Of a stretch of 64,000 bases of DNA, positions 1 through 11,400 are shown one piece after another (positions within the stretch are counted from its first letter, which is position 1; the number at the start of each line of letters is the position of its first letter). The notes beneath the pieces were generated by a model, which worked only from the letters and a program-made list of their open reading frames with translations, did no database searches and was not told the DNA's origin. The translations under genes and the position numbers were made by a program. Origin of the DNA: Bolinopsis microptera (lineage: Eukaryota > Ctenophora > Tentaculata > Lobata > Bolinopsidae); assembly GCF_026151205.1 (NCBI RefSeq), contig NC_087080.1, positions 8,397,720 through 8,461,719 on the forward strand, written 5' to 3'.

Positions 1-1030
1 TTCTTAATCTATTAGTATTACAATTCTTCTTAATCTATTACAATTCTTCTTAATCTATTACAATTAAGAAGAACTACCCGAAGCAGGCAGCTATACTCTC
101 ACTACTCTGCAATAAAGATTCAATAAACAATAGCTAACTAGACACTAACTACCGCCCTTATCCTAAAAAACTAGGTATCGACTCGAAAGCAACCCAAAGA
201 GATTTTTTCCATTTCACCCTTTTGTAAAAAGGCAATAGTGAAAGGTTACGAATGGAGATTTTTGCAGAAAAACGTGGATTTTGGATAACGAGCTAGGTGG
301 GTTTAAGTAGGGGGTGCACGATAAAAATAAACTTGCTCGGATTTTCAAAAGTTTTGTACCATTGTTTTCTAGAGGCTGTGAGAATTTTCACAGTACCAAA
401 TTTATCATACTTTTTTGGAATAATCAGTTAGTTTCGCCTAGGTCTATAAGGTGCCATATTTGATGGTGCGCGGCTTTAGAAAGCAAAATTATGTATAAAA
501 GTCGCGTAATTTGACGAAATTCGTTGATTTTTGTCGTATTATTTTGTCATATCTTTGGTTCCTGAACATGAATCATGCTGAAGATTTGTCAGAACTTTTC
601 AATCATACTTAACTACCGAACCTTAATTAGTTGGGAGAAATTGGCCTTGATTAAGAGGTCTAAAAATGACAAAATAGGTATAAATTCGTTGATAACTTAA
701 ATTCTGACCATCGAAATTGCTCAAACTAATTTAGGTTTAGTAAAACATAAATGTTTACGTAAGCTGACCAAATTTCAAAAAAATTGTTATATGGGAAGTA
801 TCATAACTTTTTGATTGTTTCCGAAATAATGTGCTAGCTGGCCGAGCTAAAAAACCATTCAATGGTCAGTGCGCGCGTCTTACGGTCGATGGCGCACGGC
901 CTAGTTTAAGTATGTCGTGTGTCCTTCCTTCAATTCTTTCCTTACGTCCTGCGTCCGTTACCATGCAACGACAAAGTTGCGCGCGCGCGAGGGTTGCTTG
1001 CAGAGATGTAATGTATAAATAGCCTGTGAT
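1..1030. other. Intergenic, no gene seen
   Basis: AT-rich sequence with no reading frame that resembles a protein. The first 65 bases hold three copies of a short unit around ttcttaatctatta. Nothing else is supported. Confidence 0.5.
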
Positions 1031-1830
1031 CTATGAATGCGCGGCGCGACTGTGTTTTAATTTAACGGGTGATACTCGTAAAATATCTGTTCCATATACA
1101 GGACCGTCGACGAGTCCAACTCGGCGCGCGTCCTGGTAGGTTGTAAACCTACAATGTTTTAATGTATACGATGTAATGTATAATATTAGGTTATAAGCCC
1201 AATTTGTACGTGGTATGCGAAGTGTATTGATGTGTACACTTGTATAGTTTACCTTGACACACGCTGTAACCCCTTTTGAGCGCGCGCCGGCGTGCACGCT
1301 TCGCGTGCACGAAAGGTATACAACGTGCAACAAAGTTTACCTTTGCTTACAATTTCTTGAATTACAGATACAAGTTGAATTTCAAGTGTTTCCCGTATTT
1401 AATGCATAATTATATCAATCGCAGTATTATTATCATGAAAATTGAAGTGAGCTGAAATTGAAGCTTATCTTATACTTAAATTTATATTGGAGAACTTGGC
1501 CGCTTCGACGCGCCACGCGAACTAGCATTCTTGTCGTCGAGAACTAGCATTCTTGTCGTCGATCGTTGCTCTGCTTCGCAGAGCAACGATCTCGACGGAT
1601 TGACATCGTCAATTAAAAATTTATAGTAAATGTAGAATGGAAATCTAGCGTTCGCCAAAACGAAATTCGAAACAACCGGCGCGGGCGCAATTCTTGATAG
1701 TATTTATAGGGTAAGTACATGTTAGTAGCAGTTAGTGGCAGTTAGTAGCCGTTAGTAGCCGTTAGTAGCCGTTAGTATAAACAGTTTCTTTGCACTTTGC
1801 TCCTCCTGTGAATGGGGGTCACGATATGAT
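1031..1830. repeat. GC-rich hairpin repeat remnants
   Basis: A GC-rich island in AT-rich surroundings. It contains an 8-bp-stem hairpin (gtgcacgc ttc gcgtgcac, near 1293-1311) and a perfect 31-base hairpin at 1561-1591 (14-bp stem, TTC loop). The block 1497-1612 is a reverse-complement copy of the unit at 32954-33088 and 33592-33690. A short piece near 1808-1830 (gggggtcacgatatgatac) resembles the second hairpin unit found at 32214-33205. A tandem 12-bp repeat (gttagtagccgt and variants) lies at about 1724-1777. Confidence 0.6.
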
Positions 1831-2074
1831 ACAACATTGATCAATAGTTATAAAAAGGATTGTTGCATTTAGATATATTCTAAAATTATAAATAAAATGA
1901 TGTCAAATTAAATTGTTAACGTGTCTGGTCACTGGTGCTGTGCCGCACGCATATTCTTGTCTAATCATGAAATCGAGCGCTACAGCAAAATAAAATGTGT
2001 TACTTCTACAAATAAAATAAAATAAAACCACCGATGAGCACTAATTTAATTTAAAATTTAGCTCTATCCGATTA

Positions 2075-2181
2075 TCCAAACTATCAAATAAATGCAAAAA
2101 TGAACCTTCATTTGAAAAAAATGAACTCTAATACTTTTCGATTTGACAAATTCCTCGAACCAGTAGTGGTAGTAAGTCATA
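2075..2181 (-). mobile_element. Mariner-like short repeat, distal half, split by a LINE
   Basis: In reverse complement this matches the inner part of the repeat at 40399-40570. Its other half lies at 7657-7748. The repeat is interrupted at GTCATA, present on both sides of the inserted LINE (2176-2181 and 7657-7662). Classification as mariner-like rests only on the terminal ACAGGGTGGGCC-type motif and is weak. No transposase is visible. Confidence 0.55.
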
Positions 2182-2363
2182 GTAAGTAAGTAAGTAAGTA
2201 AGTAAAGATTATGACATAACATCATCACAAGTGATCTACAAAATATCATTGCACTAAATAAAAAAATAATTTAAATAAATATATTTTTCCATCAACATTA
2301 ATAATTTATCAAATTCAATTTTATTAATTAATAAAATCTAATACATTATCTATAAATAATTCA

Positions 2364-4435
2364 TTAATACTTCCCAGTGGAATAAAGATTTATAAAACGC
2401 TTCTTTGCCACAAAAGGATGAAACCAAAGATATTCATTATGTATCTCCTTATTGCTTAAATAACTGGGTCCTTCAATTTTCCCTAAAACTTCACTCGAAA
2501 TATTCCAAAAATAAAAATCATTTACACTGTTTTTAGAAATCATTTCTTTCTTAAATCCTTCCAATCTAACTTTAAAGCTTAAAACTGTCGAGCAGTTCTT
2601 GACATCCGAAGGGAGTTTGTTCCAGTAAGGAATGACTCGCTCCGGAAGAAAAGAAGACTGGAGATTCTTAACTTTAGTTACACTCTTATTACACCTATTA
2701 GTTGAAACTAGATTAAGACCAGATCTGCTCATTCTGAACAAACCCGATCCATATTCAGTCAAACCACTAGTTACTTTAAAAGCTTCGATAAGGTCCCCAC
2801 GTATTCGCCGCTCTGCCAGCGTTGTCAAATTGAGGATATCCAGTCTGCGGCTGTATGGAAGAGTACCCACCTCATCAATAAGACGGGTAAACCGCCTCTG
2901 GACGCTCTCCAGCTCCAAAACAGTCCCCCAACTTCCATGAGCCGCAACTGGATTCCACAATTGGACACAATACTCAAGATGAGGTCTTATCAAAGCTTTA
3001 TAAATAGCTATCATCACAACCTTTTCTCTAATAACTAAATTTCTTACAATCCAGCAGATCATACGATTTGCTTTAGAAATACATGCTTTTATCTGTTCAT
3101 TCCAAAGCAAGGAGCTATGGGTAATAACCCCCAAATCTTTTTCCTGTGCAGATACTTCTAGTTCTACTCCATTTACAATATAATTCGAGTTAGGATTATT
3201 ATTCAGATTAATATGGACTACTTTACACTTGGCAGGATTGAAGTTTAAGTGCCAAATACTCTCCCAAATTTCGAGTTCTAAAATATCATCAGATACACTT
3301 CTATGGTTAGCTGCATTACAAACTAGCTTGAGATCATCTGCAAATAATTTAATCTTATTTTTAACATTGTCAGGTAAATCGTTTATATAAAGAATAAATA
3401 GCAAAGGACCCAATACTGACCCCTGGGGAACACCAGATAACACGTGTTTCACCTCAGACCATTGTCCTTCTACACAAACCCTCATGGTTCTGTCTGTCAG
3501 AAAGTCTTTTATAACATCTAAAACTTTTCCCTTGACCCCAAACCCCTCCAATTTAGATAGAAGTCTAAAGTGGGGGACTGTGTCAAAAGCTTTACTAAAA
3601 TCAAAATACAAAAGATCGACAGGAGCACCTTCGTCTAAAATATCAAGAATATTATCAAATGTCTCTAAGAGATTAGAAAGACAAGATTTACCCTTCACAA
3701 ATCCATGCTGATGCTTTGAAATTCGTTCTTCTAAAAATGTTAATAAATGTGCCCTCACCAACTTTTCATACACTTTGCACAAAATACAAGTTAATGAGAC
3801 AGGTCTATAATTTAAGGGATCAGATTTAACACCCTTTTTGAACAATGCTACAACAGATGCTGTCTTCCAAATGTCAGGCAGGACTCCTGTTTCTGAACAC
3901 TTAACAAATAATTCAGTTACAGCTTCAACAAACTTTTCATCGTATGCTAAGGATTTCAACAACTTTGGATGAACGCCATCCGGACCAGAACTCTTAAAAA
4001 CATTAAGCTTTAAAAGCTGCTTCTTGATATCAGAACTGCTAATTTCCATATCATCAATAACCTCTCTGTTATAACTCTCATTTTGGGGAAGAGGGCCAGG
4101 TGGTTCACGCACAAACACAGAACTAAAGGCACTAGCAAGTACCTCAGCAGACTCAGATGAACTATCTGTGCGTGTACCATCTCCTCTATCTAAAGAAACA
4201 ACACTTGATTTGACTTGACGTTTATTACGCAAATACGAGTAAAAAGATTTGCAATTCTGTTTTAAATTAGACGTAATCTTCTTTTCATAATTTACTTTAG
4301 CTTTAATTTCTGCCACCTCAAAAATATGCTGCTTGCTATTTGCACAGCTAAAGTTAATATCCGAAGGATTAATATCAAATTCAGCCCATGCTTTATCTTT
4401 GTTCTTCCTCATTCTTTTAAGTGAAGTTGTACTCC
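2364..4435 (-). pseudogene. LINE ORF2 reverse-transcriptase half
   Basis: This is the C-terminal part of LINE ORF2, the enzyme that copies the element's RNA at the target site. The reverse-transcriptase core is readable without stops: SSGPDGVHPKLLK, NYRPVSLTCILCKVYEK, FDFSKAFDTVPH, SGVPQGSVLGPLLFILYIND and the catalytic FADD motif (KLFADDLKLV). A C-terminal domain follows. The frame stays open upstream of the first ATG (4412) to the insertion point at 4435, reading ...PWSTTSLKRMRK. That matches the sequence cut off at the endonuclease end, so this is one broken ORF, not a separate gene. It has no promoter or start of its own. Confidence 0.9.
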
Positions 4436-4439
4436 ATGG

Positions 4440-5988
4440 AAATACTTCAAGAAATACTGCGAGGCAATCTACAACAACAGCGGTATAAACATGTTTTGGA
4501 GCATAGATTCCTCAAGTGAATTCCTTGAAGCTATCAAAAATAGCGATGTTTATAATATACAAGTATATGATTTTACTACTCTTTATACCAGATTAGACTT
4601 GATTGAAGTAGAGAATATGATTAATGAAGTTGTTGATTTAATATTTTCAGACCGTAATAGATATATTTGTATTTCTAAAAGAGACAGTAATACATGTTTC
4701 TTTTCCAATAAAACCTATGATTCTCATGCCTGCTTTAGTCAAGATGACCTAAAAGAGGCTGTTAAATTTATTATTTATAACACTTATGTCGTCTTCGGTG
4801 GGATTGTATTCATACAAACCAAGGGTATTCCTATGGGTGGAAATTCAAGTTCCCCTATAGCTGATCTCACTGTTGGCAAAAAGGAATTTAATTATATGAA
4901 ACGTTTACTTCAGGAAAAGAAAATGGGATTAGCAAAGATATTATCCAATAATAAACGATATGTTGACGATTTATCTATTATTAACTACCTTTACTTTCAT
5001 AAATTGATTAAAGATATTTATCCTAATTCATTGGAGATGGAGCGAGCTGGTTCCAATAATAAAATCATTAACTACCTTGATTTAAATATTAATATTTCCA
5101 CAGAAGGACTAGAAATATCAGTGTATAACAAAACTGATGATTTTAATTTTCATGTTGTATCCCTTACATTTCCTCACAGTAACATCCCAACCGAGGTTGG
5201 CTACAACGTTTTTTCAAGTCAAGTTCTTAGATATGGTAATGTTTGCACTAGATTGGATATCTTTACCTCCCATCTTCACAAAATATTCAAAATTCTAATT
5301 GATAGAGGATATAGCCGTGATAGACTGATTAAAGGCATTAAACGTTGTCTGAGGAAATATGATAACGTTTTCAGGAAGTTCGGTATTCTAGATGACCGTA
5401 ACATTATTAAAGAACTCCCCTGATATCTTTTGATTTATTGAAACACGGGTACTAACTCTGCTAAACTGAACAAATTCTGAAACTTAGGTGAATAAGTGTA
5501 CAACGTGCTAAACCGAAGTTCAGACTGACCAGTGAAAATGGGCGAGCGTACCAAGTGTCATTTTAATTAGAAGTTTTAGTCAGTGATTTATTATTGTAGC
5601 TTGTAATTACAATATCTAATGCTCCTATGAATACTTTAATTAATTGTTTGTCTCGTTATTCTTTTTCCTTCCTCTTTTCCTTGTCATCCCCTTTACTTTT
5701 AAGATTCTTGCTATAAATGGCTACAGCTAACACTATTAATGCTAAGTACCAAACAACAAGTGGGAGGTGGATCGTTGGTACCATTAAATCGATTTAACAC
5801 CGCAATTCCAGTCGCAAGCCTGGGACCACTACTAGCATAGTCACAACATCTACAAAGCTGCCATATAGCCTGACTGACAATTTTCTCGACTGACTGACAA
5901 TGTTTCTTCTTTTTCCCCATTTAGAATACAAAGATTAGTACATTTTAGCTTATGATTAATATTATATTTTTACCTATAGTTTACCTAG
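4440..5988 (+). mobile_element. Penelope-like retroelement inserted in LINE ORF2
   Basis: A 1,549-bp insertion flanked by the 4-bp direct repeat ATGG (4436-4439 and 5989-5992). Removing it restores the LINE frame (AAG TTG CCA | TGG AGT). It carries a partial reverse-transcriptase ORF and a 3' untranslated region of about 560 bp ending in tttacctatagtttacctag. The last 390 bp recur at 43064-43452 with the same 3' end and a different 5' end, as expected of 5'-truncated retrocopies. No GIY-YIG endonuclease motif is visible downstream of the RT. Confidence 0.85.
4447..5423 (+). pseudogene. Penelope-like reverse transcriptase, N-terminally truncated
   Basis: Core reverse-transcriptase motifs are present: YDFTTLYTRLD (first catalytic Asp), KGIPMGGNSSSPIADL, KRYVDDLSIIN (the YVDD catalytic pair) and NYLDLNINIST. 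A conserved tail follows, with NFHVVSLTFPHSNIP and GYNVFSSQVLRYGNVC. These are hallmarks of Penelope-type RTs and relatives, from established family knowledge. The frame is open upstream of the first ATG (4491), reading KYCEAIYNNSGIN, so the true N-terminus is missing. The protein ends at ELP-stop after about 325 residues with no endonuclease domain. It may be an RT-only family or may have lost that part. Confidence 0.8.
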
Positions 5989-6955
5989 ATGGCAACTTGA
6001 CAGGTCTGTTGTCGAGATAAACCGAAGCAGCTGGGACAGCTGCAGCAACAGACTCCAATTTACCATGTAATTCAACCCACATATCTTGAACATTATTTGT
6101 ACAACTATAATCCCATTCAATATTATTCTTACTAAAGTTAAATAACTCTTCTGAAGAAATCTTGCCCCAAATAGGCTTTAAAATCTTTTGTTTGGGACTT
6201 TTGTTAGTATTGGGCGAAACAACCAGTTCGACAAGTATCCCAACATGATCACTTTTGCCAAGCGGAGAAACGATCTTACAACCGTTGACAAGAGCATCAT
6301 TTGTATACAAAACCTGATCAAGAAGACTCTCCTGGAGAGTATCTTTCACAAGCCGTCTTCTGGTTGTTTCGTTAGTAAAGTACCACGTCAAACCACTGTC
6401 ATTAAATAAATCAATATACTTTTGTTGAATCATTAAAACCTGATTCTTACTAGAAATACCACTATTTACACTACCAGTTTCCCAAGATACATTAGGTAGG
6501 TTAAAATCTCCTATGATAATGGTTTCAAAAACATTCTTTTCACTAGATATGTTCTTGATGCAAGATAATAACATATTATTCTGTTTTAAATTCAAAGAAG
6601 TAGACCTATAAATACAACAAATACTAATCAATCCACCAGAGGTATTGACATTAATAGCTAAAGAGTCTGGTGCTTTTAAAAATGAGCTCACTAATGAAGC
6701 ATTACAACTGTTTTTAATATAAATAATAGAACCTCCACCTCCACTTATGTTGCTAGTGGAATTATCGATTTTAAAATCTCTGTCTTTTCTAAACATACTA
6801 AAACCTTCAATAAAAATTTCAGCATCTAAAATATCACTATTAAAATGAGTTTCTGTAATGCAGATTACATGAATGGATTTATAAACTGATAGAATACATT
6901 TTAGTTCATCAATTTTATTAAATAGTCCATTAGCATTAGTATAAAATATATTCAT
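5989..6955 (-). pseudogene. LINE ORF2 endonuclease half, cut by the insertion
   Basis: Exonuclease-endonuclease-phosphatase fold, the nicking enzyme of CR1/Jockey-like LINEs. Visible motifs: NIFYTNANGLFNKIDEL at the start, ICITETHFNSD (catalytic Glu), GGGGSIIYIKNS, IIIGDFNLPNVSWE (catalytic Asp/Asn) and GKSDHVGILVEL (C-terminal Ser-Asp-His). The ORF reaches only NRPVKLP before entering the inserted element, where a stop follows at 5981. It is continuous with the reverse-transcriptase half at 2364-4435 once the insertion is removed. Confidence 0.9.
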
Positions 6956-6984
6956 GGGCTGACTACATTCTTTGTTACTGCTAT

Positions 6985-7656
6985 TTACTTCTTCTCCACC
7001 TTCTTCTCTGTCTTTTCCTTCTCTGCTTCTTCCCGCCTCTTCTTCCTCTCTTCTCTGGCTAAAAAACGGATCTCTCGGTCTGCTCTGCAGAGATCCAGAT
7101 TTATCCAGTATGATGACTCTTTCCAGCCCTTGCCATGGTTGGAATAATAGTTAACTGACTCCTCGTCAGCTGTCTGGATGATCAATGGCCGACAGGAGTC
7201 TGGCTTACCTGGATCCACTTTACCTGCACGATGGCAACTGATAAAGTCACTTTTTTCAATCTTTAGTGTCTCCTTGCAGAACTTCGAGTCCTCTTCCTGG
7301 CGTAGCTTGGAGTTAGTTTTCTTGCTCTCTGGTACATTCAAAACACACAGATTGAGCTTTCTTAAATTTCGCTCATATGCATCAGTGTGCATCTTTGACT
7401 GAACTTTACTGACAACACTTTGAGAAGCTTGCTGTAGGCTCATTTCTTCAATAACTTTCTTCTGACTATTTGCAGTAACATCTGCCCAGGTTTGGAAAGC
7501 CTGGTTCACAATTTTTGTGATTTCTTTTGGTTTTTCAGATGAATCATTAGAAAAACTGGTATGACTCACAGAATCTTCGACAATTCCTCTAATACACGGA
7601 GTAAGGGCACCAAGTTCTTCTCTAATAACATTCCGTAGGGTCTTGGTTTCTTCACT
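6985..7656 (-). pseudogene. LINE ORF1 protein, N-terminally truncated
   Basis: Listed as open from an ATG at 7569, but the frame continues upstream (EELGALTPCIRGIVEDS) to the element's 5' edge near 7656. A central stretch, NLRKLNLCVLNVPES through FISCHRAGKVDPGKPD and RPLIIQTADEES, resembles the RRM-like nucleic-acid-binding region of LINE ORF1 proteins. The C-terminus is a highly charged Lys/Glu/Arg helix (REERKKRREEAEKEK). Role: RNA chaperone or RNP formation, by family knowledge. The start is probably lost. Confidence 0.75.
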
Positions 7657-7748
7657 GTCATACCAGAAAGAATTATATCAATTGGGCACTCAGTGACTGA
7701 GCTATTAAGGCCAACGTATGCCCACTGACTTTTGGCCCACCCTGTATA
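7657..7748 (-). mobile_element. Mariner-like short repeat, terminal half
   Basis: The continuation of the repeat at 2075-2181, ending in tttggcccaccctgta. In reverse complement this is the acagggtgggccaaaag terminus seen complete at 40399. Confidence 0.55.
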
Positions 7749-8427
7749 AACTAAGCAGTGTCCAAGAAACATTAATTATTTCATGACTCAGAGAGGCACA
7801 ATGTCGCATGTTGGCGACAGGCAACGTTATGCCACTGCACAGTGTTTAAAACCTACAATTTTCGATAAGTTATAACTCTGCTTTTGGATCACAACCAATG
7901 ATTTACAAAATTTAAAATTCAGTGTTAAGAGAAAATTCTGAACTTTCCTTGGACTTCAGAAATTGTGGTCATTCGTGCTTCAGAAGAGACCATGGAGGTC
8001 CATAATTATCAATTAAGGGGTTTGATCACGACATTGATGATGTCTAAGGAAGAAGTTCAAGGTGCCCATGTTTTAATAGCAAGTGACGAATGTTTCTCAG
8101 TTGATTTAATAAATACCGTCAGAATTGGCAATCTACAGCCAGAGATATTTTAAGTTTACTATGCTAAGTTGGATATTGTGAACACTTTCCTGTTTTTCAG
8201 TCGTTCCTGTGTTAGAGGTGTCACATCGTCACAATACTTACTATAGATACGTTAAAGGGTCTCGGCCTTGTGCTAATCAAATTTTCCAGACTCGTAATGA
8301 CATTCACTGCTAACAATATCGCTAAAATGGAACCCACTGTACATTTTTAGCTCACCATTTTTCTCTGCTTGCTAAACTTTCTGCGTTAAATGTTAATCGT
8401 TTTTAACAAACTTCAAGCTTTAGGTTT

Positions 8428-11400
8428 ATGGAAGGGCCTCTCTCAAAATGGACAAACATGATGAAAGGATGGCAGCTAAGATTTTTTGTCTTAGATGAGC
8501 ACACCCTATGCCTTAATTATTACACCAGTAAGGAGAAAGTCAGGAAAGATATCAAGCGTGGCAAAATCTTCTTAAAGGGTGCAATTATTGGTTAGTATTT
8601 GATGTTGCCAGTATTTTTCTATAATGTGCCACAAAACATGTGCAGTATATCTGTTTATCTAGAGCTGATTTCTATTGCAGGTTCAACCTTTGCTTTACGT
8701 ATAAAAAAGGAACATTGTAGTATTTTAAAAACGGAACTCAAATTTCTTATCAACTAAGCAATAAGTTAATTATAACTTACACGAACTTCCACAGGTATTG
8801 ACGATACAGATGACAGCACATTTACAATAAGTGTAGAAGGGAAAACGTTCCACTTCAGAGCTGCTGACGCTGATGACCGGGACAGGTGGGCCCGGTCACT
8901 CGAGGAAACAATATACCGTCCCCCTGCTTTAAACAACTCTGAAAAGTATTTTAAATTTCTTTACTTTCTTAAGCTAGAATGTTATGCATATTACAGAAAA
9001 TGTTAGATATTTTTGTAGGTAAAGCTCCTAATTATAGTATTATATACTCATGTTGTACAGCTATGTTAGATCATAGATCGCTTGGCAGGTTTTTAAGTTA
9101 GATGTAATGATAATCATTTAGATAATCGAGTTCAAGATTTCTTTGAACTAACATTAGTGTTACTTTCAGTGCATCTCGTCACAATATAAACGACTTGCAG
9201 CGGAAGTTGGCAGAGGTCAACGGATACCTCAGTTTACTCGAAGATACCATGTCTGGGATGGTGCAACAGGTTTATTTTACAGAGCTTCATTAATGTTAGT
9301 TTGCAACCTCCTAAAATTGTCATGTGTTAAATGTGTACAGCTTACTACAGCTCAACCTGCTCAGTCTGACTATTTGGGAATTTAAACTCTTGTGTTAAAT
9401 GTGTATACTGTATAGCAATTACAGTAAGGGAGGCAACGCCCAAACTCTGCTTGTTTTGTGGATACCAGAAAAGGAGCCTTTGATAAAATAAACATTAAAC
9501 TAAATAAATTGAACTGATGTCTCTTAATTAAATCTGTAAATTAATTGATTAATCTGTAAATTAATTAAATCTGTAAATTAATCAAATCTGTAAATGACCC
9601 TGTGTTTACATCAGGTTAGTTTGGAGTTGGATCCTTCTGATTCCGCCCAATTGGAAATCTGCAACAACGCCATGATATCCTCTCTACATGACTGTGTTGG
9701 GGAGATGAACAAGTTGGAATTCTCTGCAGGTGAGACATTTTGTTTTCGGTTATTAAAGATTGCTGTTTCTGTGTTGTAGTTGTTGTTCAGTCTGGGCAAA
9801 TCTTATGATTCTTATCTATTTTTTTCAAATGTGCGAGTTATAAAATTAATATTCAATGAGCTGTTTCTCTTTTGATGGAAAAAATTTTTACCCATTGGCA
9901 ATATTTTCGAGAACACAATGAATATACATTCAATCGTGGAAATGGCTGTGATATCCCAGTATAAGTTTAAGTAGATACCACAAATTGATATTGTAAAAGA
10001 AAGCCCATCTGTACCAAAAGCCCATGATCTGTACCAAGACCATATCTGTTATCTAACGCCCATTCATGTTAACCCACCCATTGCATTCGTGTTGAATGTT
10101 AAGAAATTCCCTTGACACTTCTAGTTACACATAATATCTCCAAGCTGACTTCAAGAGGTGTGTAATTTCTAGACATGGACAATGACCAACAAAACTCCTT
10201 AGTATTACACGTAACATACACCAGCAGAGTGTACAGCATACATGTTCAGGAGGAACTGTATGTGAATGTTACTCAATACTCAGTTGATGAGAATAAATTT
10301 TGATGTTGTGTAACGTGTGACGTCAAAACTGGAACATTATTCAGTGCACTACTTTCTGTGTACTATACTACTTGTGTTACAGCGAATTAACGGGTGTAAC
10401 ACAGCGTTACACTAGCTGATACGAGCGTTACATCTTGGAGGCAGACAGATCCATGAAGATGACGGAACGCGTCTATTCTGATCTTTGTCACTTGTGTCGT
10501 CTATCTGCTTTGTCTAGCTGTTGCCTGTTAGTGTTTGGACTGTCACGTGTCATCTCTTGGACATAGTTCACATTGCTCACTGAAAGGTAGTGTTACTTGT
10601 AGAAGCTGACTTGGCTTGGTATAGCATCTGGCTCCACTTCTGTAAATCTTTGTAACGTATAACGTACAATTATCGAGTTACATTAATTGTTCGCGCTCAC
10701 TATATTGGGATGATTGGTAGCTTATTCAGGTGATTGTTTTTTGAAACATACTGCTCTGTAAACTTATTGAACAAACAAAAATGTTGTTTACTTACGATGT
10801 CTGGCGCACTAGAATTGTTTGCTTAGTCCAACTTGCCGTACAAGCTATAGATTGAAATAATGATCAACAGTGCAAAATCCTTACTTTGTTTGCTTTGTGT
10901 GTCAAGACAATATTTCTCCCTGTCTATTTTTCACCATTTCCATATTTTCAGGAGACTATTCATTTATCAATACCACACATTTGTCATTTACTTTATTTTT
11001 AGACGAACGTTAAACACTTTCAATGTAGACTCTATCTTTTAAGAAGACAGAACTTCAGTTACTCGTCCAGTTTAGAGTCTGAACATTCATCTGCAGCTAC
11101 AAAGAGGGTTGATAATCTTGTAACTATTCTGCATTGTAATGGGTTGAGTGCAGACTACAGAGATTAGTACATTAGCGTTACAGTCATGTTAATGTTTGTT
11201 TTAATTAACAGGCATGTCAACATTGGACAATGTTATCGGTTTAACCCCTAATCTTGTGTAATTAACTAGCTATTGTATCCAACTAAATTCAAAAGTAAGA
11301 TTCGTGACAGCTCTGTGAAAAATGTTACGGTCTACAGTCTGTAATTACCACAGCTATATCGTAAATTTTAATGTTAACTAATGCAAATGGTATGTACGGT

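Larger units (their letters stand above)
2182..7656 (-). mobile_element. CR1/Jockey-type LINE, 5'-truncated, interrupted by a Penelope-like element
   Basis: On the minus strand, in order: an ORF1-type protein, an apurinic-type endonuclease and a reverse transcriptase, the standard order of CR1/Jockey-like LINEs. The 3' end carries a tail of (TTAC)n (2182-2205 on the plus strand as agta repeats). Both ends abut GTCATA, a likely target-site duplication, inside an older repeat. The reading frame runs to the 5' boundary, so the copy appears truncated within ORF1. The body is 3.9 kb without the inserted 1,549-bp element, which splits endonuclease from reverse transcriptase. The family is not autonomous here, since the insertion breaks ORF2. 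Confidence 0.85.

Noticed and set aside
5426-5600. Hammerhead ribozyme in the Penelope-like element
   Set aside because: Some Penelope elements carry one, and a ctgaccag/gaaaa pair drew attention, but the conserved core CUGANGA and GAAA with flanking stems cannot be assembled.
5711-5920. Minus-strand 69-codon frame in the Penelope 3' region
   Set aside because: It lies in untranslated sequence that also recurs at 43064-43452, where the frame is not kept.
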